NCBI GenBank assembly: GCA_004554205.1
Contig: SFNH01000030.1
Coordinates: forward strand, 1 to 28,440
Direction of reading: 5' to 3'
Source: Clostridium sp.
Lineage (GTDB): Bacteria; Bacillota; Clostridia; Lachnospirales; Lachnospiraceae
DNA: 28,440 bases
Position numbers and translations under genes: made by a program. Of the stretch, positions 1 through 9,310 are shown piece after piece; the first letter of the stretch is position 1; every line of letters starts with the position of its first letter. The notes under the pieces are model-generated. The model was not told where the DNA came from and ran no database searches. It was given only the letters and a program-made list of their open reading frames with translations.

Positions 1-3000
1 AAGCCGGGCATCTACTATAAGGACAATGTAAAGACCATGCAGGGCGTAGGGAGAGCGTTTGACGGCAGGTACGCGCCCATGCTGGTGCCATACACCGTGA
101 CAGCGCCGCAGAGTGCGGCCACGGAAAGCGCACAGAGCGCACCGTCCGGCTCCGGTGAGGCAAGCTATGTGGGATACGGCTACACAAAGTTCATGGATCG
201 TCTCTACACGGCGAAGCTGCGCATTGAGAAGCTCGATTCCGAGACGCATGAGAACATCCTGCATGACGGCGTGCTGTTCTCCATCTATGCGGCAAAGAGG
301 GACGATTCCAGGGACGGCGATGGAAAGGTTCTGTTCTACGAGGAGGACACGACCATCTCCGGGACAAAGGAATTCTTGACAGCGATGGGGGCAAAGGACA
401 TCCGCCCGATGGCGCGGACGCGCAATATGTTTGATCGGCTGCGCAGCTTCCTTACCGGAGACAATGCGGGCCCCGGGACACGCTACACCGGGCTTGTGCC
501 CGCAGGGACGCCGGTATGTGCAGAATCGGAGCAGATCGTATTGGGAGATCCTTACGGGAAACAGACCGTGGCGTTTAGGGCGTACTCGACTGTCCGCGAT
601 GGCATGATGAAAAATGAGGACGGAACCGGGGAGGGGTATGAGCTCCAGACCGTGGGATACCTTGAGACGCCGCAGCCCTTGAGCGCGGGCGCGTATGTCC
701 TGTGCGAGATGAAAGCGCCGTCCGGGTATGTGCGGACGAAGCCGGTCGCCGTGGAGATCTACTCCGATAAGGTCACTTATTACAAGGAAGGTAACAAGGA
801 CAGCCGCATCCTCGCCGCCCTCTATGCCGATGCGTCTGACAACCTGACCGCAAACGGCACAAAGCCGCAGGATCAGGTGAATGTGGCGCGTGTGAACGTG
901 GAGAACGCCCCGATCACGCTCAAGGTGGAGAAGCTAAAGGAATCCAGTGCGGATACGGCAAACACCACGGCGGATAAGACCGTCTCCTACAAGGTGAGCG
1001 GGCGCGTTGAAGGGAATCTCTTACAGATCGGAAACAACCCGGATCTTGTGTACGCGTATGAGAACGGCAGGTACTTGGGCTATGCCTGGAAGAAGGGGAC
1101 GCTCGAATACCTCGCGGCAAGGAAAGCGGCGGGCGAGGACGTGGAGATCGTCTATAACGGCTCTGTGTTTGCGGGGTACGGGTATGTCACGAGGAGCCTC
1201 GAGACGGCGGATGACGCAAACCGGTATGTAGCCGGGGCGACGATGACGCTGTTTGAAGCGCTTAAGCTCACTCCGTCCGGCGACAGCGAGGATCACGCCT
1301 ACGAGGGGCTTGTGATCGAGAGGAGCATCGCCGGGAACGTCACCCGGATGTATGTGAAGGAGGGCTATGCCGGGGAAACGGTCGAGTTTATAAAGGAAAC
1401 AGACGAAGACGGAAACGAGATCACGACCACTTACCAGACAGGCGCTTACAAGGACGGAGACCCTATCATGGCGGAGGGAAATGTGTGGAATGCCGTGACA
1501 GTCAAGCGTGGGGATACGGACATCCTCTACTATGACCTGGACAGCCTTACGGTGACGGAGAGAGCGCGCGTGGACGGCGAGACGGTCGTGTACGGCTATG
1601 ACCGGGAATCTAACAGGGTTCCCATCTACCAGGCGGAAGCGGATAAGGCAAACCACAGAAAGACCGACAGCGGCCACACGATCTTTGCGTTTAAGGGCGG
1701 TACGCCCTACCTGGAATTCGAGGGCGGAGACTTTACAAAAATAAGCTACTCGGCGCGTGATAAGTCCCTGACCGTGGGCGAGGGCACGAAGGTCTATCAT
1801 CTTGACCGCGACGGAAACCGTGACGCGCTTGTGGATCCGTACACCGGCATGGCGTATGTGGAAGCGCCGGAGAAAGACACAGGGAGAACAGGAGCGGCAA
1901 CAGGCGGGAACGGGAACACAGAGAACGTCCTTGTCTGGCCGGTAACGATCCATAAGGACGAGCACGGCAACGTGACTGCGCGGGACAAGCGCACGACCTC
2001 GCGCGTGGCGACGATCGGTGAGAACCGGGAAATTTCAGGAGAATCCGGTTACATGACCGGCTCCTGGAGGTCGGCGGCGGGCGAGGAGAGCCACAAAAAG
2101 TCTACGGTGCAGCTTAACCGGGACAGTCAGAGCATGAACGGGGAAGTCCTGACAGCCGACAACAACGGGACGTTTGAAAAGACCATGAACCCGGCCGTAA
2201 ACGCGCACGGTCTGACGAGGTATTACCAGAAGAGCGGCGAGACCTACGACAAGGCGGAGGATCTCTACGACCGGAACGGCGATTTTGTGCGCCAGCAGGA
2301 TTCCGATGAGCTTGCGGCATACAATGACGCAGCCTACCGCGTTAATGCAGCAGACGAGCTCCATGACGGCGACGAGACAAAGAAAGCACAGGAGAGGAGT
2401 AAACTCTACCACCGTCTGGGCGAGGGCTATATCCTTGAAAACACCTGGGTGACTTCCGACAGGACGCCGAACGACCCGTTTGATACGGAGGCGACAGACG
2501 GGCAGGCGGACGTCTTAAAGCGCGTACCGGCGGGGCATTACATCCTGGAGGAGCTTAAAAGCCCGGCAGGGTACTTAAAAGCCATGCCGTCCGGCGTCAC
2601 CGTGAAGGAGACGGCAGAGGTGCAGCCGGCCGCCATGACGGATAAGACAGTGAAAGCCGAGATCGCAAAGACGGACGCGTCGGAAAGCCTTACGCGGAAG
2701 GTGATCGACCGTTTAAGCGGCGATAAGGTCATAGGGAGCGAGGAGGAAGCGGCGTCCGCATTCAGCTACGGCGCGGTAGAGGGCGCTAAAGTCGCGCTCT
2801 ATGAGGCAAAGAAGGTCTACACCGACGACTACGGGAAGTACCCGAAGGGGTATTACCTGAAAAAGACAGGCGCGGAGCCGGTGCGCTATCTCTCCACAGA
2901 CAGCCGTGCGAGCGAGAAGATGGAGCTTGCGGCAAGCTGGGTCACGGGGGAGCGCCCCGCCTACCTTGAGGGGATCCCGGAGGGGAGCTATCTCTTAGAG

Positions 3001-4836
3001 GAACTTTTCACGCCCGCGGGCTTTGTGACGGCAAAGCCTCTGGAGGTGGAGATCCGAAATACGCCGGATGTCCAGACCTTCATCATGGCGGACGACCACA
3101 CCCGCGTTGAGGTGGAGAAGTACGCATGGAATGAGGACGAGACGCGCACGGAGCTTGTCGGCGGCGCGGGATTTACGCTTTATAAGGCGGTGACGGACAC
3201 GGACGGCAGCATCGTCTACGCGGACGGCAAGCCGCAGTATGACGTGGGCGCTAAAGTGGCAGAGTGGACAAGCAGTGACGCCTTAGCATACAGGGATTTC
3301 CCTGTGGCGTTTGAGGCGATGTACCGGGAGTACGGGACAGCGCCGGGGACGAGCGTGTCCTGGGATGCGGACGGGGTGCGCCGCACGGCATCATATGTGT
3401 CGTGCGAAGCCCTTGATGCCTCGCTCACCGGAGGGCGGGGGAGCGTGTTCCCGACAGCCGCGGTGATGACATTTAAGACCGATGAGGGAAAGGAGATCCG
3501 CATCGGCGTCTACGGGGAGAATGAGAACCTCTCGGGGCGTGACTTTACCTTTGAGTACCGCTACGAATACCGGGAGCTTCCGGGGATCACTCCCCATGCG
3601 GCCACCTGGCTGACCGGGCAGGGACGGCAGCGTCTTGAGTACCTGCCGGCAGGCGGGAGATATGTGCTTGTGGAGACGAGGGCGCCGGAGGGCTACGCCG
3701 GGGCAGAGGACGTGGCCGTGGAGGTACTTGACACCGCGGACGTCCAGCGCTACCGGGTAAAAAATGAGGAGGGGAGACTTCTCATCTCCAAGCAGGCGAA
3801 AGGAAGCTCCGGGGAGCTTGCCGGCGCGCGCCTTGCGCTCTACCGGGCGGATGCGTCAGGCGGCCTGACACGGACGGAGGAGTATGTGAAGGAGCGATTT
3901 GTAAGCGGTGAGGACGGCGTGTATACCGAGCTCGACTTTGTAAACGGACGCATTCCCGACGGGTATGCGCGCGGGGATCTAAAGCCCCACACCGCAGGGA
4001 AGCTTTCTGACGGCGTTTACTGGCTCGTGGAGGAACAAAGCCCCGCGTATTACACGACCTTTGAGCCGGTGCGGATCGAGTACCGCCAGGCGGACGGCCT
4101 GCGCATCGAGCGCGTGACAGACGAGGCGGCGGTGGGTGAGCTTACGGTCAAAAAGACAGACCCGGAGGGGAAGAAGCTCTCCGGCGCGGTATTTACGCTC
4201 TCCGCTTACAGAAAAGGCGACCCCGGGACGCCGGTATTTACAAGGGAGATAAGCGTCACGGACGGCGCGGCCGCGGTGAAGGAGCTGCCGGTGGGCGAGG
4301 CCGGGGAGCACGGGCGCATAGAGGCGTACACCTATGAGCTTCGCGAGGTGACGCCGCCGGAGGGGTATGGTCTCAACCCGGAGATCGTGAAATGGGAGTT
4401 TGCGCCGGATAAGGACGGCGTGAGCTACACATACGGCGAGACGGCAAAGAAGGAAGTGACGGTGGTGGATGAACCTGTGACGAGGACGGATCCCGACCCC
4501 GATCCGAAGCAGGATCCAAGGCCGGACTCAAAGCCGGAGACGCCGCCTGAAACGAATCCCGGAAAGCCGGAAAAACCGGGCGGACACGATGAGCCGGAGA
4601 TAGAAACTCCGCAGATTCCCCTCGTTCCGCCGCTTTGCAGGGTGGGGTTTGTGACCGCGCGGTATAAACCGGAGACATCACAGATCCGGGGTCGGCTGTA
4701 TCTGGACGCGGATGGAAAGATACGCCTCCCGCTGCCGCGTACCGGAGACTATGAGGACGAGGCGCGGTATCTATGGGGGTTTTTCGCGGCGCTTGCCGGA
4801 GCCTTTCTGATGCGGAAACGAAAGAAAAAGGCGTGA
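1..4836 (+). CDS. Large LPXTG-anchored SpaA/Cna-B-type surface protein, 5' partial
   Basis: The reading frame is open from the first base, and the first ATG (37) has no convincing ribosome binding site, so the gene starts upstream of the window. About 1,611 residues are visible. The protein carries repeated prealbumin-like SpaA/Cna-B modules: each has a K-rich beta start (for example LTVKKTDPEGKKLSGAVFTL near 4141) and ends in an E-box-like motif such as LCEMKAPSGYV (about 700), ILEELKSPAGYL (about 2540), LLEELFTPAGFV (about 2990), LVETRAPEGYA (about 3667) and LREVTPPEGYG (about 4340). A proline-rich spacer follows (about 4480-4600). The C-terminus is a sortase signal: LPRTG at 4732-4746, a hydrophobic segment and a basic tail ending RKRKKKA. 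In this family the modules often form intramolecular isopeptide bonds and act as pilins or adhesins on the cell wall. The ligand is unknown. Proteins of this size and build are frequent in Lachnospiraceae and on their conjugative elements; whether this one is on an element cannot be decided here. Confidence 0.9.
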   Translation, partial: KPGIYYKDNVKTMQGVGRAFDGRYAPMLVPYTVTAPQSAATESAQSAPSGSGEASYVGYGYTKFMDRLYTAKLRIEKLDSETHENILHDGVLFSIYAAKRDDSRDGDGKVLFYEEDTTISGTKEFLTAMGAKDIRPMARTRNMFDRLRSFLTGDNAGPGTRYTGLVPAGTPVCAESEQIVLGDPYGKQTVAFRAYSTVRDGMMKNEDGTGEGYELQTVGYLETPQPLSAGAYVLCEMKAPSGYVRTKPVAVEIYSDKVTYYKEGNKDSRILAALYADASDNLTANGTKPQDQVNVARVNVENAPITLKVEKLKESSADTANTTADKTVSYKVSGRVEGNLLQIGNNPDLVYAYENGRYLGYAWKKGTLEYLAARKAAGEDVEIVYNGSVFAGYGYVTRSLETADDANRYVAGATMTLFEALKLTPSGDSEDHAYEGLVIERSIAGNVTRMYVKEGYAGETVEFIKETDEDGNEITTTYQTGAYKDGDPIMAEGNVWNAVTVKRGDTDILYYDLDSLTVTERARVDGETVVYGYDRESNRVPIYQAEADKANHRKTDSGHTIFAFKGGTPYLEFEGGDFTKISYSARDKSLTVGEGTKVYHLDRDGNRDALVDPYTGMAYVEAPEKDTGRTGAATGGNGNTENVLVWPVTIHKDEHGNVTARDKRTTSRVATIGENREISGESGYMTGSWRSAAGEESHKKSTVQLNRDSQSMNGEVLTADNNGTFEKTMNPAVNAHGLTRYYQKSGETYDKAEDLYDRNGDFVRQQDSDELAAYNDAAYRVNAADELHDGDETKKAQERSKLYHRLGEGYILENTWVTSDRTPNDPFDTEATDGQADVLKRVPAGHYILEELKSPAGYLKAMPSGVTVKETAEVQPAAMTDKTVKAEIAKTDASESLTRKVIDRLSGDKVIGSEEEAASAFSYGAVEGAKVALYEAKKVYTDDYGKYPKGYYLKKTGAEPVRYLSTDSRASEKMELAASWVTGERPAYLEGIPEGSYLLEELFTPAGFVTAKPLEVEIRNTPDVQTFIMADDHTRVEVEKYAWNEDETRTELVGGAGFTLYKAVTDTDGSIVYADGKPQYDVGAKVAEWTSSDALAYRDFPVAFEAMYREYGTAPGTSVSWDADGVRRTASYVSCEALDASLTGGRGSVFPTAAVMTFKTDEGKEIRIGVYGENENLSGRDFTFEYRYEYRELPGITPHAATWLTGQGRQRLEYLPAGGRYVLVETRAPEGYAGAEDVAVEVLDTADVQRYRVKNEEGRLLISKQAKGSSGELAGARLALYRADASGGLTRTEEYVKERFVSGEDGVYTELDFVNGRIPDGYARGDLKPHTAGKLSDGVYWLVEEQSPAYYTTFEPVRIEYRQADGLRIERVTDEAAVGELTVKKTDPEGKKLSGAVFTLSAYRKGDPGTPVFTREISVTDGAAAVKELPVGEAGEHGRIEAYTYELREVTPPEGYGLNPEIVKWEFAPDKDGVSYTYGETAKKEVTVVDEPVTRTDPDPDPKQDPRPDSKPETPPETNPGKPEKPGGHDEPEIETPQIPLVPPLCRVGFVTARYKPETSQIRGRLYLDADGKIRLPLPRTGDYEDEARYLWGFFAALAGAFLMRKRKKKA

Positions 4837-4844
4837 CAAAGCGA

Positions 4845-4878
4845 ATGGGCGAAAAAGAATTTAATCTTTTTCGCCCAT
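4845..4878 (+). terminator. Probable terminator hairpin of the surface-protein gene
   Basis: A 14-bp perfect stem (ATGGGCGAAAAAGA at 4845-4858 with its complement at 4865-4878) and a 6-nt loop start 8 bases after the stop codon. The uridine run lies inside the 3' arm and not after it, so this is a probable rather than a textbook intrinsic terminator. Confidence 0.6.
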
Positions 4879-4930
4879 CAACTTTGGGAATGGTAGGTAT
4901 ACAAATAAAAGAAAGTAATTTTTAGGGGGG

Positions 4931-4953
4931 CCGGGCAGTTTAAAACTGCCCGG
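4931..4953. repeat. Near-perfect 23-bp palindrome
   Basis: CCGGGCAGTTT and its exact complement AAACTGCCCGG are separated by a single A. It may fold as an 8-bp GC-rich stem with a 7-nt loop. No uridine run follows on either strand, so a double-stranded protein-binding site is as likely as a terminator. Confidence 0.6.
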
Positions 4954-4977
4954 TATGAGTATGAAAAAGCTTTGTAA

Positions 4978-5026
4978 TTTCAAGTATACACTTGAAACAA
5001 AGGCTCCATTATCCTTTCGGATAATG
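4978..5026. repeat. Two adjacent perfect 8-bp hairpins
   Basis: TTTCAAGT-ATAC-ACTTGAAA (4978-4997) and CATTATCC-TTTC-GGATAATG (5007-5026) are each perfect stems with 4-nt loops, 9 bases apart. They lie about 110 bases upstream of the mreB promoter. The function is not known. Confidence 0.6.
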
Positions 5027-5110
5027 TACTTAGAGTATAAAAGATAAATGTGACGAAACCGTGTCCACACAATAAAAAAAACATAAACATAATAAAAAAT
5101 AAAAAAAGCC

Positions 5111-5139
5111 TTTAAAAAAATGCTGTGATTGTATATAAT
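5111..5139 (+). promoter_or_regulatory. Candidate promoter of the mreB-family gene
   Basis: A perfect -10 hexamer TATAAT (5134-5139) lies 57 bases before the start codon. The -35 position at 17-bp spacing reads TTTAAA (5111-5116) and is weak. The gene is framed by terminator-like hairpins, so it needs its own promoter. Confidence 0.55.
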
Positions 5140-5195
5140 GAAAGAAAATAAAACTTTGATACGGATTTAGGAGAAACACAAACAGGAGGAAAAAT

Positions 5196-6200
5196 ATGTT
5201 AGTATCCAATGATATCGGCATCGATTTAGGTACAGCGAGCATTTTGGTATATATCAAGGGAAAGGGCGTCGTGTTAAAGGAGCCGTCTGTGGTCGCCATT
5301 GACCGAGACACCAACAAGATCATGGCGATCGGTGAGGAAGCGCGCCTGATGATCGGAAGGACGCCGGGCAATATCGTCGCGGTGAGACCGCTTCGCCAGG
5401 GCGTTATTTCCGATTATACCGTGACGGAGAAGATGTTAAAGTATTTCATCAATAAGGCGGTCGGCAGAAGAACCCTGCGCAAGCCGCGGATCGCAGTCTG
5501 CATCCCGAGCGGCGCGACCGAGGTGGAGAAGAAGGCGGTTGAGGACGCAACCTACCAGGCGGGGGCAAGGGAAGTTGCCATTATCGAGGAGCCGGTTGCG
5601 GCGGCGATCGGCGCCGGCATCGACATCGCAAAGGCGTGCGGCAACATGATCGTCGATATCGGGGGCGGTACTGCGGATATTGCGGTGATCTCTCTGGGCG
5701 GTACGGTTGTCAGCACCTCGATCAAGGTGGCAGGTGATGACTTCGATGAATCATTGGTTCGTTACATGAGAAAAAAGCACAATCTTTTGATCGGCGAGAG
5801 AACCGCCGAGGAGATCAAGATCAATATCGGCTGCGCGTACCGCAGACCGGAGGTGCTTACGATGGAGGTGCGCGGACGCAACCTTGTGACCGGGCTTCCC
5901 AAGACTATCGTGGTGACCTCCGAGGAGACGCTTGAAGCGCTTAAGGAGCCGGCGATGCAGATTGTGGACGCCGTACACAATGTACTGGAGCGGACGCCTC
6001 CGGAGCTTGCCGCGGATATTTTTGACCGTGGTATCGTGATGACCGGCGGCGGTTCCCTGTTAAACGGTCTGGATCAGTTGATCGAGGAGAAGACGGGCAT
6101 TACTACGATGGTGGCGGAGGATCCGCTGACTGCGGTGGCGATCGGCACCGGGAAATTTATCGAGTTCCAGCACGGTGACGGCAAGGCACAGGAGTACTGA
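5196..6200 (+). CDS. mreB: MreB-family rod-shape actin homologue (MreB/Mbl/MreBH type)
   Basis: The 334-residue product is a bacterial actin that polymerises under the membrane and guides the elongation-type cell-wall synthesis machinery. The ATP-binding signatures are in place: phosphate-1 loop IGIDLGTASILVYIKGKG at the N-terminus, phosphate-2 loop IVDIGGGTADIAVISLGG, and the adenosine motif MTGGGSLLNGLDQLI near the C-terminus. Length is usual for the family. The start is fixed by AGGAGG at 5184-5189, six bases before the ATG. The gene stands alone, without mreC and mreD, and has its own promoter and terminator; this is the arrangement typical of mbl or mreBH paralogues rather than of the mreBCD operon. 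The paralogue type cannot be settled from the sequence alone. Confidence 0.93.
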   Translation: MLVSNDIGIDLGTASILVYIKGKGVVLKEPSVVAIDRDTNKIMAIGEEARLMIGRTPGNIVAVRPLRQGVISDYTVTEKMLKYFINKAVGRRTLRKPRIAVCIPSGATEVEKKAVEDATYQAGAREVAIIEEPVAAAIGAGIDIAKACGNMIVDIGGGTADIAVISLGGTVVSTSIKVAGDDFDESLVRYMRKKHNLLIGERTAEEIKINIGCAYRRPEVLTMEVRGRNLVTGLPKTIVVTSEETLEALKEPAMQIVDAVHNVLERTPPELAADIFDRGIVMTGGGSLLNGLDQLIEEKTGITTMVAEDPLTAVAIGTGKFIEFQHGDGKAQEY

Positions 6201-6216
6201 TCAGAGCAGCAAGTGC

Positions 6217-6252
6217 AAGAGTTCCGCAAGCGGAACTCTTTTCTTCTTTTTT
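6217..6252 (+). terminator. Intrinsic terminator of the mreB-family gene
   Basis: An 11-bp perfect stem AAGAGTTCCGC / GCGGAACTCTT (6217-6240) is followed by a T-rich run to 6252. It starts 16 bases after the stop codon. The same 11-nt left arm recurs at 27647-27657 after the hydrogenase gene. Confidence 0.92.
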
Positions 6253-6281
6253 ATGTATTTAGCAACCGGAAGGAGAACTGC

Positions 6282-8525
6282 ATGGCTACAGTGAGCGGAT
6301 ATGTGGAGAAAATAAAATTCCGCAACGAGGATAATGGATATTCCATTTTAAGCGTCAGCGACGGCGGGGAGGACTATGTGCTGGTGGGGACATTCCCGTA
6401 CATAAGCGAAGGCGACTGGATCGAGGCGAGCGGGCGGGAGGTGGCGCACCCCATTTACGGAGATCAGATTCAGGTGGAGACCTATGAGCTGAAAGCCCCG
6501 GAGGACACGGCCTCCATGGAGCGCTATCTGGGCTCGGGGGCCATAAAGGGCGTGGGAGCGGCGCTGGCGGCGCGGATTGTGCGCCGATTCAAGGCGGACA
6601 CCTTTCGCATCATCGAGGAGGAGCCGGAGCGGCTCGCCGAGGTGAAGGGCATCAGTGAAAAGATGGCGATGGCGATCTCGGAGCAGATGGAGGCGAAGAA
6701 AGAACTGCGTCAGGCGATGATGTTTTTGCAGGAATATGGGATTACCATGAGCCTGGCGCTGAAAATCTACAATGAATACGGCCCGCGCATGTACGGGATC
6801 ATCAGGGAAAATCCATACCGCCTGGCGGATGACATCCGCGGCGTGGGTTTTAAGATGGCGGACGAGATCGCGCAGAAGGTGGGGATTTTTACAGATTCCG
6901 ATTACCGCATCCGCAGCGGGATCTTTTACACGCTCCTGCAGTCGGTGTCAGGCGGACATACCTATCTGCCCGAGGAGGAGCTTTTAGCGGGCGCCTCGGA
7001 GCTTCTTCATGTGGACGCGTCCGCGATGGAGAAGCATCTCGTCGATCTGCAGATGGAGAAAAGGATTGTGGTGAAGGTGGGCGAGGAGGATCCGGGCCAT
7101 TCGCAGAACCGCCATGTCTATGCCGCGCAGTACTATTACACCGAGTTAAACACCGCGCGGATGCTGCATGATCTGAATGTTGCGGGGTCGGAGCCGGAGG
7201 AGGAAATCCGAAAAAAGCTGGGCCGTATCTGTGCCGGGGTGGATACCCCGCCGGACGAGCTGCAGATCCGGGCCGTGGTGGAGGCGGTCAACAGCGGTCT
7301 TCTGATCATCACCGGCGGCCCCGGCACCGGAAAGACCACCACGATCAACACGATCATCCGATATTTCGAGCAGGAGGGTTTAGAGATATTGCTGGCGGCT
7401 CCCACGGGGAGGGCGGCGAAGCGCATGACGGAAGCCACCGGATATGAGGCGAAGACGATTCACCGCCTGCTGGAGTTAAGCGGAATCCCCGCGGATGACG
7501 GGGACACCTCGGGTATGCACTTTGAGCGCAATGAGGAGAATCCGCTCGAGGCGGATGCCATCATCATTGATGAGGCTTCCATGGTGGACATTTACCTGAT
7601 ACATGCGCTTTTGCGGGCGATAAATCCGGGAACGCGACTGATCCTGGTGGGAGACGTGGATCAGCTTCCGAGCGTGGGCCCCGGCAATGTGCTGAGGGAC
7701 ATGATCGATTCGGGCGCGTTTAATGTGGTGAAGCTGACCCGCATTTTCCGCCAGGCGGCGGAGAGCGACATCATTGTCAATGCCCACAAAATCAACCGGG
7801 GGGAGCGGATTTCGCTTGGCGGCGGAAGCAGGGATTTTCTGTTCATCAGGCGTGAGCAGCCGGACGCCATCATAAGCGCGATGCTGACGCTCGTGCGGGA
7901 GAAGCTCCCGAGATATGTGGACGCGGAGCCGTTTGATATCCAGATCATGACGCCGATGCGAAAAGGGGCTCTCGGGGTGGAACGGTTAAATACGATTTTA
8001 CAGGAATATCTGAACCCCAGGCTTGCCTCCAAGGCGGAGAAAGAGGCGGGGGGCACTGTTTACCGTGTGGGTGATAAGGTGATGCAGATTAAAAATAATT
8101 ACCAGATCGAGTGGGAGGTGCGAAACCGCTACGGGATCGCGGTGGATTCCGGCACGGGAGTCTTTAACGGCGACATCGGCATTATCCGCTCCATCAATAC
8201 CTTTGCCGGGGAGCTGACTGTGGAATTCGACGAGGGGAAAATGGTGGATTACAGCTTTAAGCAGCTTGAGGAGCTGGAGTTAGCCTATGCTATCACGATT
8301 CACAAGTCGCAGGGAAGCGAGTACCCGGCGGTGGTGATTCCCGTCCATTCGGGCCCGCGGATGCTGATGACGAGAAATCTGATCTACACGGCGGTCACAC
8401 GCGCCCGCTCCTGTGTCTGCCTTGTGGGGCTTCCCGAGGTGTTTCAGGCGATGGTGGACAACGAGACGGAGCAGCGCCGTTACACCGGCCTTAAGACGCG
8501 CATCCGCGAGATCATGGAGGAATAA
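6282..8525 (+). CDS. recD2: RecD2-type ATP-dependent DNA helicase (SF1B)
   Basis: The 747-residue product is a 5'-3' DNA helicase of the stand-alone RecD2 type, found in bacteria outside the RecBCD complex and linked to DNA repair and replication-fork upkeep. Visible parts are an N-terminal OB-like segment (MATVSGYVEKIKFRN), a helix-hairpin-helix region (GSGAIKGVGAALAARIV and VKGISEKMAMAI), Walker A GGPGTGKTT at about residue 345, Walker B IIIDEASMVD at about 428, the GDVDQLPSVGPG motif, and the C-terminal AYAITIHKSQGSEYPAVV and YTAVTRAR motifs. An upstream in-frame ATG exists at 6213 but lies inside the mreB terminator; AAGGAGA at 6270-6276 points to 6282. The next gene follows after 30 bases, so the two are probably co-transcribed. 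Confidence 0.95.
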   Translation: MATVSGYVEKIKFRNEDNGYSILSVSDGGEDYVLVGTFPYISEGDWIEASGREVAHPIYGDQIQVETYELKAPEDTASMERYLGSGAIKGVGAALAARIVRRFKADTFRIIEEEPERLAEVKGISEKMAMAISEQMEAKKELRQAMMFLQEYGITMSLALKIYNEYGPRMYGIIRENPYRLADDIRGVGFKMADEIAQKVGIFTDSDYRIRSGIFYTLLQSVSGGHTYLPEEELLAGASELLHVDASAMEKHLVDLQMEKRIVVKVGEEDPGHSQNRHVYAAQYYYTELNTARMLHDLNVAGSEPEEEIRKKLGRICAGVDTPPDELQIRAVVEAVNSGLLIITGGPGTGKTTTINTIIRYFEQEGLEILLAAPTGRAAKRMTEATGYEAKTIHRLLELSGIPADDGDTSGMHFERNEENPLEADAIIIDEASMVDIYLIHALLRAINPGTRLILVGDVDQLPSVGPGNVLRDMIDSGAFNVVKLTRIFRQAAESDIIVNAHKINRGERISLGGGSRDFLFIRREQPDAIISAMLTLVREKLPRYVDAEPFDIQIMTPMRKGALGVERLNTILQEYLNPRLASKAEKEAGGTVYRVGDKVMQIKNNYQIEWEVRNRYGIAVDSGTGVFNGDIGIIRSINTFAGELTVEFDEGKMVDYSFKQLEELELAYAITIHKSQGSEYPAVVIPVHSGPRMLMTRNLIYTAVTRARSCVCLVGLPEVFQAMVDNETEQRRYTGLKTRIREIMEE

Positions 8526-8555
8526 TAAAGGAAAGAAGGGATTACCATAAGAAAA

Positions 8556-9287
8556 ATGTCAGTGAAGGAATCAGTCGTAAATCTGATCTTTCCCCGCCGC
8601 TGCCCTGTCTGCGGCGAGATCGTGCAGCCGGAGGGGGCGCTCATCTGCCCGGCCTGTATTCCGAAGCTCTCCCCGGTCAGACAACCGACCTGTAAAAAGT
8701 GCGGCAAGGAACTATTCTCGGAGGCGGACGAATACTGCCCGGACTGTCTCCGGCATCGGAGGACGTTTGACTGCGGCGTCGCGCTGCTTAATTACAATGA
8801 GGCGGCGGCAGCCTCCGTGGCGGCGGTCAAGTACAGGAACCGCCGGGAATATCTGGATTTCTATGCGGAGGCGATCGTCCGCCGTTATGGGAAATGGCTC
8901 TCCCGCCAGAAAGCGGATGCCCTGATCCCGGTGCCGGTTCATCCCGCCCGCCGCCGAAAGAGAGGATTTAACCAGGCGGAGGAGCTCGCAAAACGCATCG
9001 GTGCGCTCACCGGGCTTCCCGTTCAGGCCGATCTGCTGATCCGCACCCGCAAGACCGCCCCGCAGAAGGAATTAAATCCCGCCGAGCGTCTGGCAAACCT
9101 TAACAGGGCGTTTGCCGTAGACCCGTCCTACCAGGGCGGGAACGCATCGCGGATGCCGCGCAGGGTCATTCTGGTGGATGACATTTACACCACGGGGAGC
9201 ACAGTGGAGGCGTGCGCGCGGGCGTTAAAGGACGCCGGTGCGCAGTATGTATCGTTTGTGGCGATCTGTATCAGCTATATACGTTAG
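8556..9287 (+). CDS. comFC: ComF-family phosphoribosyltransferase-like protein with double zinc ribbon
   Basis: The 243-residue product has four CxxC pairs (C16/C19, C31/C34, C46/C49, C61/C64), enough for two zinc ribbons, followed by a type I phosphoribosyltransferase fold with the PRPP-loop motif VILVDDIYTTGSTV near residue 204 and the family signature PVPVHPARRRKRGFNQAEELA. Relatives take part in DNA uptake (ComFC of Bacillus) or DNA metabolism; the exact reaction is not established. It follows recD2 by 30 bases. The best purine-rich stretch (GGAAAGAAGGG, 8530-8540) lies 15 bases before the ATG, rather far; rare in-frame ATT or ATA starts lie between, but ATG 8556 is the conservative choice. 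Confidence 0.85.
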   Translation: MSVKESVVNLIFPRRCPVCGEIVQPEGALICPACIPKLSPVRQPTCKKCGKELFSEADEYCPDCLRHRRTFDCGVALLNYNEAAAASVAAVKYRNRREYLDFYAEAIVRRYGKWLSRQKADALIPVPVHPARRRKRGFNQAEELAKRIGALTGLPVQADLLIRTRKTAPQKELNPAERLANLNRAFAVDPSYQGGNASRMPRRVILVDDIYTTGSTVEACARALKDAGAQYVSFVAICISYIR

Positions 9288-9310
9288 CCGGCGGCAGTCA
9301 AACTCCCTTC

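Larger units (their letters stand above)
4837..5195. other. AT-rich intergenic region with four successive inverted repeats and the mreB promoter
   Basis: This 359-bp gap holds no credible gene. It contains four perfect or near-perfect inverted repeats at 4845-4878, 4931-4953, 4978-4997 and 5007-5026, then an A-rich stretch and the promoter and ribosome binding site of the mreB-family gene. Base composition drops sharply compared with the GC-rich genes on both sides. Confidence 0.8.

Noticed and set aside
1021..1965. A 314-codon open frame on the minus strand inside the surface-protein gene
   Set aside because: It is antisense to a well-supported coding frame with clear SpaA modules, has no ribosome binding site and no recognisable domain; long antisense frames are expected from the GC-rich codon use.
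6213..6281. Longer start of RecD2 at 6213
   Set aside because: The extra 23 codons lie in the mreB terminator; the ribosome binding site at 6270-6276 and the family N-terminus point to 6282.
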